Shown: in pieces, positions 1 through 7,170 of the stretch
Layout: every line of letters starts with the position of its first letter
How positions within the stretch are numbered: the stretch's first letter is position 1
NCBI GenBank assembly: GCA_964402325.1
Contig: CAYOBI010000045.1
Location: forward strand, 1 to 22,728
Length of the DNA stretch: 22,728 nt
Source: Raineyella sp964402325
GTDB taxonomy: Bacteria; Actinomycetota; Actinomycetes; Propionibacteriales; Propionibacteriaceae
Direction: 5' to 3'
Notes under the pieces: generated by a model
Seen by the model: only the letters and a program-made list of their open reading frames with translations
What the model was told of the DNA's origin: nothing
The model's database searches: none
Made by a program: the position numbers and the translations under genes

Positions 1-67
1 GGCCCGCTGCGCCGACCCCACAGTGGCCGGCGTTCCACACCACCTGAGGCAGGTCGCGGCGGATCGG

Positions 68-73
68 TAGGCT
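68..73 (+). promoter_or_regulatory. -10 hexamer TAGGCT of a leaderless purD promoter
   Basis: TAGGCT matches the actinobacterial TANNNT -10 element. It ends 6 bases before the GTG at position 80, so the expected transcription start falls on or next to the start codon. No Shine-Dalgarno sequence is present in between (only a run of G). The -35 region around 45-50 is a poor match to TTGACA. Confidence 0.6.
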
Positions 74-79
74 GGGGGG

Positions 80-1339
80 GTGATGCAGCCGCAGTCTGTC
101 CTGGTCATCGGCTCCGGTGGCCGCGAGCACGCGCTCGCCCTCGCCATCAGCAGAGACCCCGCCGTGTCGCGGGTCCATGTCGCTCCGGGTAACCCTGGTA
201 CCTCCGTGTTCGCCACCAACCACCCGGTGGACCAGAACGACCCGGCCGCCGTGGCGGCGCTCGCCACCGAGCTGGGTGCCGACCTGGTCGTCGTCGGGCC
301 GGAGGCGCCGCTCGTCGCGGGGGTCGCCGACGCGGTCCGCGCCGCCGGGATCCCGTGCTTCGGGCCCTCGAAGGCCGCTGCTCGGCTCGAGGGGTCGAAG
401 GCGTTCGCCAAGGAGGTGATGGCGGCCGCGCATGTCCCGACCGCCGCCGCCCGGGTGTGCACCACCGCCGAGGAGGCCGCCGCGGCCCTGGACGAGTTCG
501 GCGCCCCGTACGTGGTGAAGGACGACGGGCTGGCCGCCGGCAAGGGTGTCGTGGTGACCTCCGACCGGGCCGAGGCCCTCGCGCACGCCGCGGCCTGCGG
601 CCGGGTCGTCATCGAGGATTACCTGGACGGACCCGAGGTGAGCCTGTTCGCGATCTGCGACGGCGTCAACGTGCTGCCGTTCGACCCCGCGCAGGACTTC
701 AAGCGGGTCGGTGACGACGACCGCGGCCCCAACACCGGCGGGATGGGCGCGTACACCCCGCTGCCGTGGGCCCCGGCCGACATCAAGCAGCAGGTCGTCG
801 ACACTGTCATCCAGCCGACCGTCGACGAGATGGCCCGCCGCGGCACCCCGTTCGTCGGCCTGCTCTACGCCGGCCTGGCGCTCACCTCGAAGGGCCTGCG
901 GGTCGTCGAGTTCAACGTACGTTTCGGTGATCCGGAGACCCAGCCGCTGCTCGCCCGGCTCAGCTCCCCGCTCGGCCAGGTGCTGTACGCCGCGGCCACC
1001 GGGGCGCTCGACCCGGAGGTGCCGCTGGAGTTCGGCTCCGGCTTCGCCGTCGGCGTGGTGCTGGCCGCCGCCGGCTACCCGGCCGCGCCGCGCAAGGGCG
1101 ACGTGATCATCGGGGTCACCCCCGACACCAAGGGCATCATCCAGGCCGGCACCGCGCTGGACGACAAGGGCCGACTGGTGTCGGCCGGCGGGCGCGTCCT
1201 GACCGTGGTCGGCACCGGCGACTCGCTCGCCGAGGCCCGGGTCCGCGCCTACCACCGGTTGGAGGACGTCCACCTGCCCGGCGGCTTCTTCCGCACCGAC
1301 ATCGCGCTGCGGGCCGCCCGCGGCGAGGTGTCCTCCTGA
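80..1339 (+). CDS. purD: phosphoribosylamine-glycine ligase (GAR synthetase)
   Basis: This cytosolic ATP-grasp enzyme joins 5-phosphoribosylamine and glycine to make GAR in purine synthesis. The 419 residues match the family's usual length. Visible marks are the N-terminal nucleotide-fold motif GSGGREHA (11-18), the ATP-grasp lysine and glycine-rich segment VVKDDGLAAGKG (145-156), the substrate loop GPNTGGMGAY (216-225) and the signature RFGDPETQ (281-288). The GTG at 80 is followed directly by an ATG at 83. I prefer GTG because the TAGGCT -10 element lies 6 bases upstream, which places the transcript start at 80. purB follows after 40 bases and purC after that, so the three are probably co-transcribed. 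Nothing is unusual in the protein. Confidence 0.97.
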   Translation: MMQPQSVLVIGSGGREHALALAISRDPAVSRVHVAPGNPGTSVFATNHPVDQNDPAAVAALATELGADLVVVGPEAPLVAGVADAVRAAGIPCFGPSKAAARLEGSKAFAKEVMAAAHVPTAAARVCTTAEEAAAALDEFGAPYVVKDDGLAAGKGVVVTSDRAEALAHAAACGRVVIEDYLDGPEVSLFAICDGVNVLPFDPAQDFKRVGDDDRGPNTGGMGAYTPLPWAPADIKQQVVDTVIQPTVDEMARRGTPFVGLLYAGLALTSKGLRVVEFNVRFGDPETQPLLARLSSPLGQVLYAAATGALDPEVPLEFGSGFAVGVVLAAAGYPAAPRKGDVIIGVTPDTKGIIQAGTALDDKGRLVSAGGRVLTVVGTGDSLAEARVRAYHRLEDVHLPGGFFRTDIALRAARGEVSS

Positions 1340-1379
1340 CCCCCGCAGCCCTGCGCCGGACCCCGCCGAAAGGACAACC

Positions 1380-2813
1380 GTGACCGTCCCCAACGTCCTC
1401 GCCACCCGTTACGCGAGCGAGCAGATGCGGCGCATCTGGTCGCCGGAGAACAAGATCGTCGCCGAGCGCCGGCTGTGGATCACCGTCCTGGAGGCCCAGC
1501 GCGACCTCGGGGTGGACTTCGGCGGTGACGACCCGGACACCGTGATCGAGGCGTACCGCGCGGTCATCGACGACGTCGACCTCGACTCGATCAATGCCCG
1601 GGAGAAGGTCACCCGCCACGACGTCAAGGCGCGGATCGAGGAGTTCTGCGCGCTGGCCGGCTACGAGCACATCCACAAGGGGATGACCTCGCGCGACCTG
1701 ACCGAGAACGTCGAGCAGTGGCAGACCCGCGAGGCGCTGCAGGTGATCCGCGGCCGGATCGTCGCCGCCCTGGCCCAGCTCGGCCGGCTCGCCGTCCAGT
1801 ACGCCGACCAGCCGATCGCCGGGCGTTCGCACAACGTCGCCGCCCAGATCACCACCCTCGGCAAGCGGTTCGCCACCGGCGCCGACGAGCTCCTGGTGGC
1901 GTACGAACGGGTCGAGGAACTGCTGCGGCGCTTCCCGCTGCGCGGCATCAAGGGCCCGGTCGGCACCAGCCAGGACATGCTCGACCTGCTCGACGGGGAC
2001 GAGGAGAAGCTGGCCGAGCTGGAACGCCGGGTCGCGGCCGGCCTCGACTTCGGCACCGTGCTCACCTCGACCGGCCAGGTGTACCCGCGCTCGCTCGACT
2101 TCGACGTGGTGTCGGCGCTCGTCCAGGTCGCCGCCGGGCCGTCCGACGTGGCGACCTCGATCCGGCTGATGGCCGGCAACGAACTGGTGACCGAGGGGTT
2201 CAAGCCCGGCCAGGTCGGTTCCTCGGCGATGCCGCACAAGATGAACACCCGCTCCTGCGAGCGCGTCAACGGCATGTCGGTGATCCTCAAGGGGTACCTG
2301 ACCATGATCGCCGACGTCGCCGGCAATCAGTGGAACGAGGGCGACGTCTCCTGCTCGGTGGTGCGCCGCGTCGTACTGCCGGACTCCTTCTACTGCCTGG
2401 ACGGACTGTTCGAGACCTTCCTCACCGTGCTGAACGACTTCGGCGCCTTCCCGGCGGTGATCGAGGCGGAGCTGCAGCGCTACCTGCCGTTCCTGACCAC
2501 CACCAAGGTGCTGATGGCCGCCGTCCGCAAGGGTGTCGGGCGTGAGCACGCGCACGAGGCGATCAAGGAGAACGCCGTCGCGGTGGCCCTGGAGATGCGC
2601 GAGACGGGCCGCAAGGACAACGATCTGTTCGACCGGCTCGCCGCGGACGCCCGGCTCGGGCTGACCCGCGAGGAGATCGCCGGGCTGGCCACCGATCCGC
2701 TCGACCTCACCGGCACGGCCCGCCACCAGGTCACCCGGATCGCCGGACGGATCCAGACGCTGGTCGACGCCCACCCGGACGTCGCCGCGTACGTCCCGGG
2801 CGCCGTGCTCTGA
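1380..2813 (+). CDS. purB: adenylosuccinate lyase
   Basis: PurB removes fumarate from SAICAR to give AICAR and from adenylosuccinate to give AMP. The protein has 477 residues, the longer form typical of actinobacteria. The fumarase/aspartase-superfamily signature is at 280-298 (GSSAMPHKMN onward) with the catalytic serine in the SS pair at 281-282. The SHN at 150-152 carries the likely general-acid histidine (H151), and GMTSRDLTEN (101-110) is the substrate-binding segment. The GTG start is preceded by GAAAGGA at 1368-1374 with 5 bases of spacing, a good ribosome binding site, unlike the leaderless genes around it. That suggests purB is read from the purD transcript. purC starts 16 bases after its stop. 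Confidence 0.97.
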   Translation: MTVPNVLATRYASEQMRRIWSPENKIVAERRLWITVLEAQRDLGVDFGGDDPDTVIEAYRAVIDDVDLDSINAREKVTRHDVKARIEEFCALAGYEHIHKGMTSRDLTENVEQWQTREALQVIRGRIVAALAQLGRLAVQYADQPIAGRSHNVAAQITTLGKRFATGADELLVAYERVEELLRRFPLRGIKGPVGTSQDMLDLLDGDEEKLAELERRVAAGLDFGTVLTSTGQVYPRSLDFDVVSALVQVAAGPSDVATSIRLMAGNELVTEGFKPGQVGSSAMPHKMNTRSCERVNGMSVILKGYLTMIADVAGNQWNEGDVSCSVVRRVVLPDSFYCLDGLFETFLTVLNDFGAFPAVIEAELQRYLPFLTTTKVLMAAVRKGVGREHAHEAIKENAVAVALEMRETGRKDNDLFDRLAADARLGLTREEIAGLATDPLDLTGTARHQVTRIAGRIQTLVDAHPDVAAYVPGAVL

Positions 2814-2817
2814 GTGG

Positions 2818-2823
2818 CAGGAT
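2818..2823 (+). promoter_or_regulatory. possible -10 hexamer CAGGAT before purC (also overlaps an AGGA ribosome-binding site)
   Basis: CAGGAT differs from the TAGGAT of the purS promoter by one base and ends exactly 6 bases before the purC GTG. That is the same geometry as the other leaderless promoters here. The same bases contain AGGA at a plausible Shine-Dalgarno distance (7 bases), so the two readings cannot be separated from sequence. It may be an internal promoter, a ribosome-binding site or both. Confidence 0.3.
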
Positions 2824-2829
2824 GAACCT

Positions 2830-3699
2830 GTGAGCCAATACGGGGAACTGGGACTGTCGCTGATCCATGCGGGCAAGGTGCGCGAGCTGTACGCACTGCC
2901 GCAGGACGACCGGATGCTGATGGTCGCCACGGACAACATCTCGGCGTTCGACTGGGTGCTGCCGTCGACGATCCCCGACAAGGGCGCCATCCTGACGCAG
3001 ATGTCGCTGTGGTGGTTCGACCAGTTGCGCGACCTCGTGCCCAACCACGTCATCTCCACCGACGTGCCTGCGGCGGTCGCCCGGCGGGGCCTGGTCGTGG
3101 AGAAGCTCGAGATGATCCCGGTCGAGTGTGTCGCCCGCGGCTACCTCACCGGCTCCGGGTGGGCCGAGTACCAGGAGTCCCGTACGGTCTGCGGCATCCC
3201 GCTGCCCGAGGGCCTGGTCGACGGGTCCCGTCTGGCGGAGCCGATCTTCACCCCGGCGACCAAGGCCGAACTGGGCGAACACGACGAGAACGTCGACTTC
3301 GAGACCATGGTCGGCACCGTCGGGCGCGAGGTCGGCGAGGCGATTCGCGACCTGACGTTGCGGATCTACCGCACCGCCGAGCAGATCGCCCGCGACCGCG
3401 GCATCATCCTCGCCGACACCAAGTTCGAGTTCGGCGTACGGCCCGACGGGACGATCGTGCTCGCCGACGAGGTGCTCACCCCCGACTCCTCCCGCTTCTG
3501 GGACGCCGCGACCTGGCAGCCGGGCGGCCGGCTCGACTCGTACGACAAGCAGTACGTGCGCAACTGGTTGTTGAAGGAGTCCGGCTGGGACCGCACCTCG
3601 GGCGAGGCGCCGCCGGAGCTGCCCGCCTCGGTGATCGCGCAGACCCGGGAGCGCTATGTCACGGCGTACGAGCAGCTGACCGGGCTGTCCTTCGCCTGA
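2830..3699 (+). CDS. purC: phosphoribosylaminoimidazole-succinocarboxamide synthase (SAICAR synthetase)
   Basis: PurC uses ATP to join CAIR and aspartate into SAICAR. The 289-residue length is that of the larger bacterial form. Family marks are SGKVRELY-like AGKVRELY (14-21) at the N-terminal ATP loop, LPSTIPDKG (44-52), the signature VECVARGYLTGSGW (98-111), and TKFEFG (197-202) followed by LADEVLTPDSSRFW (211-224). The GTG at 2830 is chosen because the upstream ATG at 2823 runs into a stop after three codons. The gene follows purB by 16 bases and is the last before a long intergenic region with repeats, so the first purine operon probably ends here. Confidence 0.97.
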   Translation: MSQYGELGLSLIHAGKVRELYALPQDDRMLMVATDNISAFDWVLPSTIPDKGAILTQMSLWWFDQLRDLVPNHVISTDVPAAVARRGLVVEKLEMIPVECVARGYLTGSGWAEYQESRTVCGIPLPEGLVDGSRLAEPIFTPATKAELGEHDENVDFETMVGTVGREVGEAIRDLTLRIYRTAEQIARDRGIILADTKFEFGVRPDGTIVLADEVLTPDSSRFWDAATWQPGGRLDSYDKQYVRNWLLKESGWDRTSGEAPPELPASVIAQTRERYVTAYEQLTGLSFA

Positions 3700-3804
3700 G
3701 GGGGCTGCCGCGGGGGTCAGGCCTGGGCGTTCCCGCGGACGGTTGCGGGCTCCCGCGGATGCTGTGGGGCGTCTTGGGTGTTCCCGCGGACGTTGGTGGG
3801 TTCG

Positions 3805-3826
3805 CGCGGATACGCAGGTATCCGCG
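3805..3826. repeat. perfect 9-bp hairpin at the edge of the gap
   Basis: CGCGGATAC (3805-3813) is an exact inverted copy of GTATCCGCG (3818-3826), with a 4-base loop GCAG. It lies 3 bases before the run of N. A stem this strong could end purC transcription, although no T-run is seen, and could also explain the failed assembly. Confidence 0.65.
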
Positions 3827-3829
3827 GGA

Positions 3830-3929
3830 NNNNNNNNNNNNNNNNNNNNNNNNNNNNNNNNNNNNNNNNNNNNNNNNNNNNNNNNNNNNNNNNNNNNNNN
3901 NNNNNNNNNNNNNNNNNNNNNNNNNNNNN
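3830..3929. other. assembly gap: 100 Ns
   Basis: Exactly 100 undetermined bases are present. The round number indicates a gap placeholder of unknown true length. It sits inside the inverted repeat array, so the missing DNA is probably more repeat copies, though a small gene could be hidden. Confidence 0.98.
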
Positions 3930-4062
3930 ATCCGCGGGAAGTGCCCTGGGTCCGCGGGAACCCGGCAGGGTTACGGCGGAGGGCCCCGCGTCATCGCCCA
4001 CCCGTGCCTCACGGCGCCCGCCCGCCGGGCAGGACCGGCCGCGGGGGTGCGCGCCGACACGC

Positions 4063-4068
4063 TAGGAT
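4063..4068 (+). promoter_or_regulatory. -10 hexamer TAGGAT of a leaderless purS promoter
   Basis: TAGGAT ends 7 bases before the purS ATG at 4076, the geometry expected for a leaderless transcript. No -35 match is seen. It gives purS-purQ their own transcription start downstream of the repeat array. Confidence 0.6.
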
Positions 4069-4075
4069 CAGCGCC

Positions 4076-4318
4076 ATGGCCCGAGTAATTGTGGACGTCA
4101 TGCCCAAGCCGGAGATCCTTGACCCCCAGGGCAAGGCCGTGACCGGCGCGCTCGGTCGCCTAGGATTCGCCGGGCTGTCCGTACGCCAGGGCAAGCGCTT
4201 CGAGATCGAGGTCGACGGCGACGTCACCGACGAGCGACTGGCCGAGGTCCGCGAGGCCGCCGAGCGCCTGCTGGCCAACACCGTGATCGAGAATTTCGAC
4301 GTCCGGGTGGAAGAGTGA
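4076..4318 (+). CDS. purS: FGAM synthetase small subunit PurS
   Basis: PurS is the small structural subunit that bridges PurQ (glutaminase) and the small-type PurL in FGAM synthetase. The 80 residues match the family. It has the expected start (MARVIVDVMPKPEILDPQG), the GLSVRQGK segment (33-40), which resembles the conserved V..GK region, and a final beta strand IENFDVRVEE. The open frame continues upstream of the ATG through the N gap, but family length and the TAGGAT box 7 bases upstream set the start at 4076. Its stop overlaps the purQ start by 4 bases (GTGA), so the two subunits are translationally coupled. Confidence 0.95.
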   Translation: MARVIVDVMPKPEILDPQGKAVTGALGRLGFAGLSVRQGKRFEIEVDGDVTDERLAEVREAAERLLANTVIENFDVRVEE

Positions 4319-4992
4319 CCACGCGGATCGGCGTCGTCACCTTCCCGGGCACGCTCGACGACTCGGACGCGGCCCGCGCGGTCCGGCTGACCGGTTCGGA
4401 GCCGGTTGCCCTGTGGCACGGCAACGACACCCTCGAGGGGGTCGACGCGGTCATCCTGCCCGGCGGCTTCTCGTACGGCGACTACCTGCGCTGCGGCGCG
4501 ATCGCGCGCTTCTCCCCGGTGATGGGTGAGCTGATCAAGGCCGCGAACGACGGCCTGCCGGTGCTCGGCATCTGCAACGGGTTCCAGGTGCTGGCCGAGG
4601 CCCACCTGCTGCCCGGCGCGCTGATGCGCAACGCCTCGCGGACCTTCGTCTGCCGCGACCAGAAGCTGCGCGTCGAGACCCGCGACACCGTCTGGTCGAA
4701 CGCGTTCAAGCGCGGCCAGGAGATCACCATCGTGCTGAAGTCCGGCGAGGGCAACTACATCGCCGACGAGGACACCGTGAAGCGGCTCGAGGACCACGAC
4801 CAGATCGTCTTCCGCTACGTCGACAACCCCAACGGGTCCGTCCACGACATCGCCGGGATCACCAACGAGCGCGGCAACGTCGTCGGCCTGATGCCGCACC
4901 CGGAGCACAACGTCGATCCCGACGCCGCGCCCGGCACCGACGGCGTCCCCTTCTTCACCAGCCTGGTCGGCTACCTGCAGCGGGCGTCCTGA
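4315..4992 (+). CDS. purQ: FGAM synthetase glutaminase subunit PurQ
   Basis: PurQ is a class I glutamine amidotransferase that hydrolyses glutamine and supplies ammonia to PurL. The 225 residues are the full family length. The catalytic triad is visible: C87 in GICNGFQ (85-91), H196 and E198 in MPHPEH (194-199). The GGFSYGDYLRCGA segment (50-62) is also typical. The GTG start overlaps the purS stop by 4 bases. A membrane-protein gene follows 4 bases after the stop and may be carried on the same transcript. The partner purL is not adjacent but about 12 kb downstream. Confidence 0.97.
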   Translation: MTTRIGVVTFPGTLDDSDAARAVRLTGSEPVALWHGNDTLEGVDAVILPGGFSYGDYLRCGAIARFSPVMGELIKAANDGLPVLGICNGFQVLAEAHLLPGALMRNASRTFVCRDQKLRVETRDTVWSNAFKRGQEITIVLKSGEGNYIADEDTVKRLEDHDQIVFRYVDNPNGSVHDIAGITNERGNVVGLMPHPEHNVDPDAAPGTDGVPFFTSLVGYLQRAS

Positions 4993-4996
4993 GGCC

Positions 4997-6973
4997 GTGT
5001 CCAGGAGCACACCGGACGGCGGGAGGGGGACCGCCGCCGGGGACTCCCGGGCGGGTGCGCAGCCGACGACCCCCGGCGCACCGGGCCACCGCCGCTGGTG
5101 GCAGCAGCACTGGTTGCGTCATCTCGTCGGCCTGGCCGTCGTCCTGGGAGTGCTGCTGGGCCTCGCCCGACCGTTGCAGGTGACGCCCGCGCCGGTCACC
5201 TCGAACCACCTGGTGGTGATCGGGGTGGGGGAACGTACGTCGCTCCTGCCGCTGGACCGCGAGCTGCTCGACACGCGCTCCGCCGGCGCCGCGTACGGTG
5301 TGGTGTCCGCGAGCCGGGATGAGGGCGAATGCGTCTCCGCCGCCTGGCTCAGCCTCGGCGCCGGCACCCAGGCCCGCACCGGCGACCAGTGCGCGCCCGA
5401 ACTCGTCCTCACCCCCGCCGCCCGGCTCAGCGGCAGCGGCGTGGCGGCGATCTCCAACTGGTCCCAGCTGACCGCCCTCAACACGCCGTACGGCGTGGAC
5501 CTCGGCGTCCTGCAGCGCAGCATCCCCGCCGAGGCGACCGACCCCACCGCCTGCCTCGAGGCGGTCGGGCCGGGCGCGGCGCTGGCCGCCGCCGGCGCGG
5601 ACGGGTCGGTCGGGCACTACCTGGAGCCGAGCACCTGGGCGGCGGGCGACTATGCCTCGCACTGCCGGGTCACCCTGGTTGACCCGGTCCTCGGGTCGGA
5701 GGCGCTGATCCGGCGGTTGGCCGGACGCGCCGACACCACCGTGCTGGTCGTCGGCCTGGGGCCCGCCGGCGAGCTCAGCCGCCCGTTCCGGCTCGACCCG
5801 ACCGGCACCCGGACGATCCCCTCGATCCAGCTCGCCTATCGCCTGGACCCGACGGGCTCGGCCGCGACGGCCGGCGCGCTGTCCTCGGACACCACCACCC
5901 GGAGCGGGGTGGTATCACTGGCCGACGTCAGCGCCACGGTGATCGCCCGGCTGCGTGACCCGTCGGCCGTGACCTCGTCGGCCACACCGTCGTCGGCCAC
6001 ACCGTCGTCGGTCGCCGCGTCCGGCGGCACAGGTGCCGCGCTGGGCGTGGTCCCGGGGACGGTCTCGGCCTCCGCCGCCGACCGGTTGCTCGCCGACGTC
6101 GCCGCCCTGCAGCGGCGCGGGCCGATCATGGCCACCGCCGCGGGGATCTTCGCCGCCCTGCTCATCGGCGCGCTCGTCGTCGTGCTCCGGCGCCGCTGGG
6201 GCCCGGCACCGTGGCTGGCGGGCGCCCTGACCACCTGGCCGGTGGCCCTGCTGGTCGGTGGCATGGTGCCGTGGTACGGCAGCCCGCAGCCGGTCCTGAC
6301 CGGGATCGGCGCCCTCGTCGGCTGCTGGATCGTCGCGGTCCTGCTCGCCCGGCTGCTCACCACGCCGCGCCGCCCCACCGGCATCGCCGGCGCGGCGATG
6401 AGCCTCACCGTGACGGCAGCCTCGGCCGTGGTCGGGGACGGTCTGCCGTGGGGCACCCTGCTGGACTCCACCACCGCGCTCGGACCGGACTGGCTGGGCG
6501 TCGGCCCGGGCGCGGCAGGGGTCTGCGTCGGCGCCGCGCTGGCGATCGCCGCCTGGTGGGCCGAACGGCTGCCGCGCAGGCAGAGTGTGGTCGCCATCGT
6601 CGGCCTGGTGGTCATCATCGGCGTCGCGCTGTGGCCCAACGTGGCGTACGCCCTGGCCCTGATGGCCGGCGGCGCGGTCCTGACCTTCGCCGACACCGCG
6701 CGGGACTGGGTCCGCCAGGCGATCCCGTGGGCCGATCCGTTGTTCGTCGGCACGGCCGCGGCGTGCCTGGTCGCCGCGCTCGTCGGGACGGCGCTCGTCT
6801 CGCTCGTGTCGGGCACGATCCTGCTGCAGCTGTTTCCGGACAGCCCGCGGTTCGGCGGGGTGGTGATGGGGTGGCTCGCCTCGGTCACCCTGGCGGTCTG
6901 GCTGCAGCTGCGGGCCCCGGAGTGGTTCGCCGCCCGCGACGAGGGCAGACTGCCCGATCCCACCTCGATCTAG
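4997..6973 (+). CDS. polytopic membrane protein with exported alkaline-phosphatase-like domain (function unknown)
   Basis: The 658-residue protein has a polar N-terminus, a signal-anchor helix (about 43-60), an exterior domain (about 65-370) and then eight or nine membrane helices (about 378 to 637). The exterior domain has four cysteines (112, 132, 186, 223), enough for two disulfides. HLVVIGVGE (71-79), ECVSAAWLSLGAG (111-123) and GVVSLADVSATV (304-315) resemble segments of an actinobacterial family of large membrane proteins with an alkaline-phosphatase-like fold. The usual metal ligands are not evident, so enzymatic activity is doubtful. A low-complexity linker (SSATPSSATPSS, 327-338) precedes the membrane part. 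It starts 4 bases after purQ with GAGG nearby, which suggests cotranscription, but no purine role is implied. The family assignment is my recollection of the pattern and is moderate at best. Confidence 0.75.
   Translation: MSRSTPDGGRGTAAGDSRAGAQPTTPGAPGHRRWWQQHWLRHLVGLAVVLGVLLGLARPLQVTPAPVTSNHLVVIGVGERTSLLPLDRELLDTRSAGAAYGVVSASRDEGECVSAAWLSLGAGTQARTGDQCAPELVLTPAARLSGSGVAAISNWSQLTALNTPYGVDLGVLQRSIPAEATDPTACLEAVGPGAALAAAGADGSVGHYLEPSTWAAGDYASHCRVTLVDPVLGSEALIRRLAGRADTTVLVVGLGPAGELSRPFRLDPTGTRTIPSIQLAYRLDPTGSAATAGALSSDTTTRSGVVSLADVSATVIARLRDPSAVTSSATPSSATPSSVAASGGTGAALGVVPGTVSASAADRLLADVAALQRRGPIMATAAGIFAALLIGALVVVLRRRWGPAPWLAGALTTWPVALLVGGMVPWYGSPQPVLTGIGALVGCWIVAVLLARLLTTPRRPTGIAGAAMSLTVTAASAVVGDGLPWGTLLDSTTALGPDWLGVGPGAAGVCVGAALAIAAWWAERLPRRQSVVAIVGLVVIIGVALWPNVAYALALMAGGAVLTFADTARDWVRQAIPWADPLFVGTAAACLVAALVGTALVSLVSGTILLQLFPDSPRFGGVVMGWLASVTLAVWLQLRAPEWFAARDEGRLPDPTSI
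5975..6011 (+). repeat. 15-base tandem repeat, about 2.4 copies, in the linker of the membrane protein
   Basis: The unit TCGTCGGCCACACCG is repeated exactly from 5975 to 5989 and 5990 to 6004, and then partly to 6011. It encodes SSATP repeats in the linker between the exported domain and the helices. Copy number may vary by slippage without shifting the frame. Confidence 0.85.
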
Positions 6974-7036
6974 GACGTGTCGTCGCGGCGCGTCGCGTCG
7001 GCGTGTCGGCGGTCAGGTCGGTTGTGCTCTGCGAGG

Positions 7037-7101
7037 TCATAGAAGTGTCCTATGGGTCGCCGTTGCAGGGATCGGCTGCCTTCCATAGAACAGTTCTATG
7101 A
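7037..7101. repeat. 65-base AT-rich inverted repeat made of two operator-like palindromes
   Basis: The left arm TCATAGAAGTGTCCTATGG (7037-7055) and the right arm (7083-7101) are inverted copies matching at 17 of 19 positions, separated by 27 bases. Each arm contains a 17-base palindrome. The one at 7084-7100 is perfect (CATAGAAC, A, GTTCTATG), and the one at 7038-7054 keeps CATAG and CTATG at its ends. The arms stand out as AT-rich in this GC-rich DNA. The element lies between convergent genes, so it could be a two-way terminator, paired protein-binding sites or a small mobile remnant. No flanking target-site duplication was seen. Confidence 0.8.
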
Positions 7102-7140
7102 CGTCGGAGCGCAACACCTTCGCCCCGCCGCGCCGGCCGT

Positions 7141-7162
7141 GCCGCCCCGGCGCCCCGGCGGC
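7141..7162 (-). terminator. weak GC hairpin downstream of lysX
   Basis: GCCGCC (7141-7146) pairs with GGCGGC (7157-7162) around a 10-base loop, starting 9 bases after the lysX stop. There is no T-run. GC-rich DNA forms such stems by chance, so this is only a candidate. Confidence 0.25.
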
Positions 7163-7170
7163 CCGCAGAC

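Larger units (their letters stand above)
3730..3960. repeat. array of ~20-base repeats with CCGCGG core, in opposite orientations around an assembly gap
   Basis: Left of the gap, TTCCCGCGGA or close variants start at 3730, 3750, 3781 and 3801, with spacings of 20, 31 and 20 bases. Units at 3730 and 3781 match over most of their 20 bases. Right of these, the reverse complement TCCGCGGGA appears at 3821-3829, and TCCGCGGGAA occurs at 3931 and 3951. Each core contains the palindrome CCGCGG. The array fills the intergenic space between purC and purS. Whether it is a repeated intergenic element, a set of protein-binding sites or an RNA hairpin cluster cannot be decided from one copy. Confidence 0.7.

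Noticed and set aside
1137..3059. 640-residue open frame on the - strand opposite purB
   Set aside because: Antisense to purB and parts of purD and purC, with no motif and shadow-type composition.
3730..3960. CRISPR array
   Set aside because: Repeats are about 10 conserved bases at 20-base spacing, change orientation and have no uniform spacers or cas genes.
3743..4075. Upstream extension of the purS frame through the N gap
   Set aside because: PurS proteins are about 80 residues, the ATG at 4076 has a promoter box 7 bases upstream, and the extension covers repeats and undetermined bases.
7084..7100. LexA/SOS box or KstR-type operator
   Set aside because: The GAAC and GTTC halves are separated by one base. 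The actinobacterial LexA box has four bases between these halves, and the KstR motif has two bases between AAC and GTT. Neither neighbour is an SOS or sterol gene.
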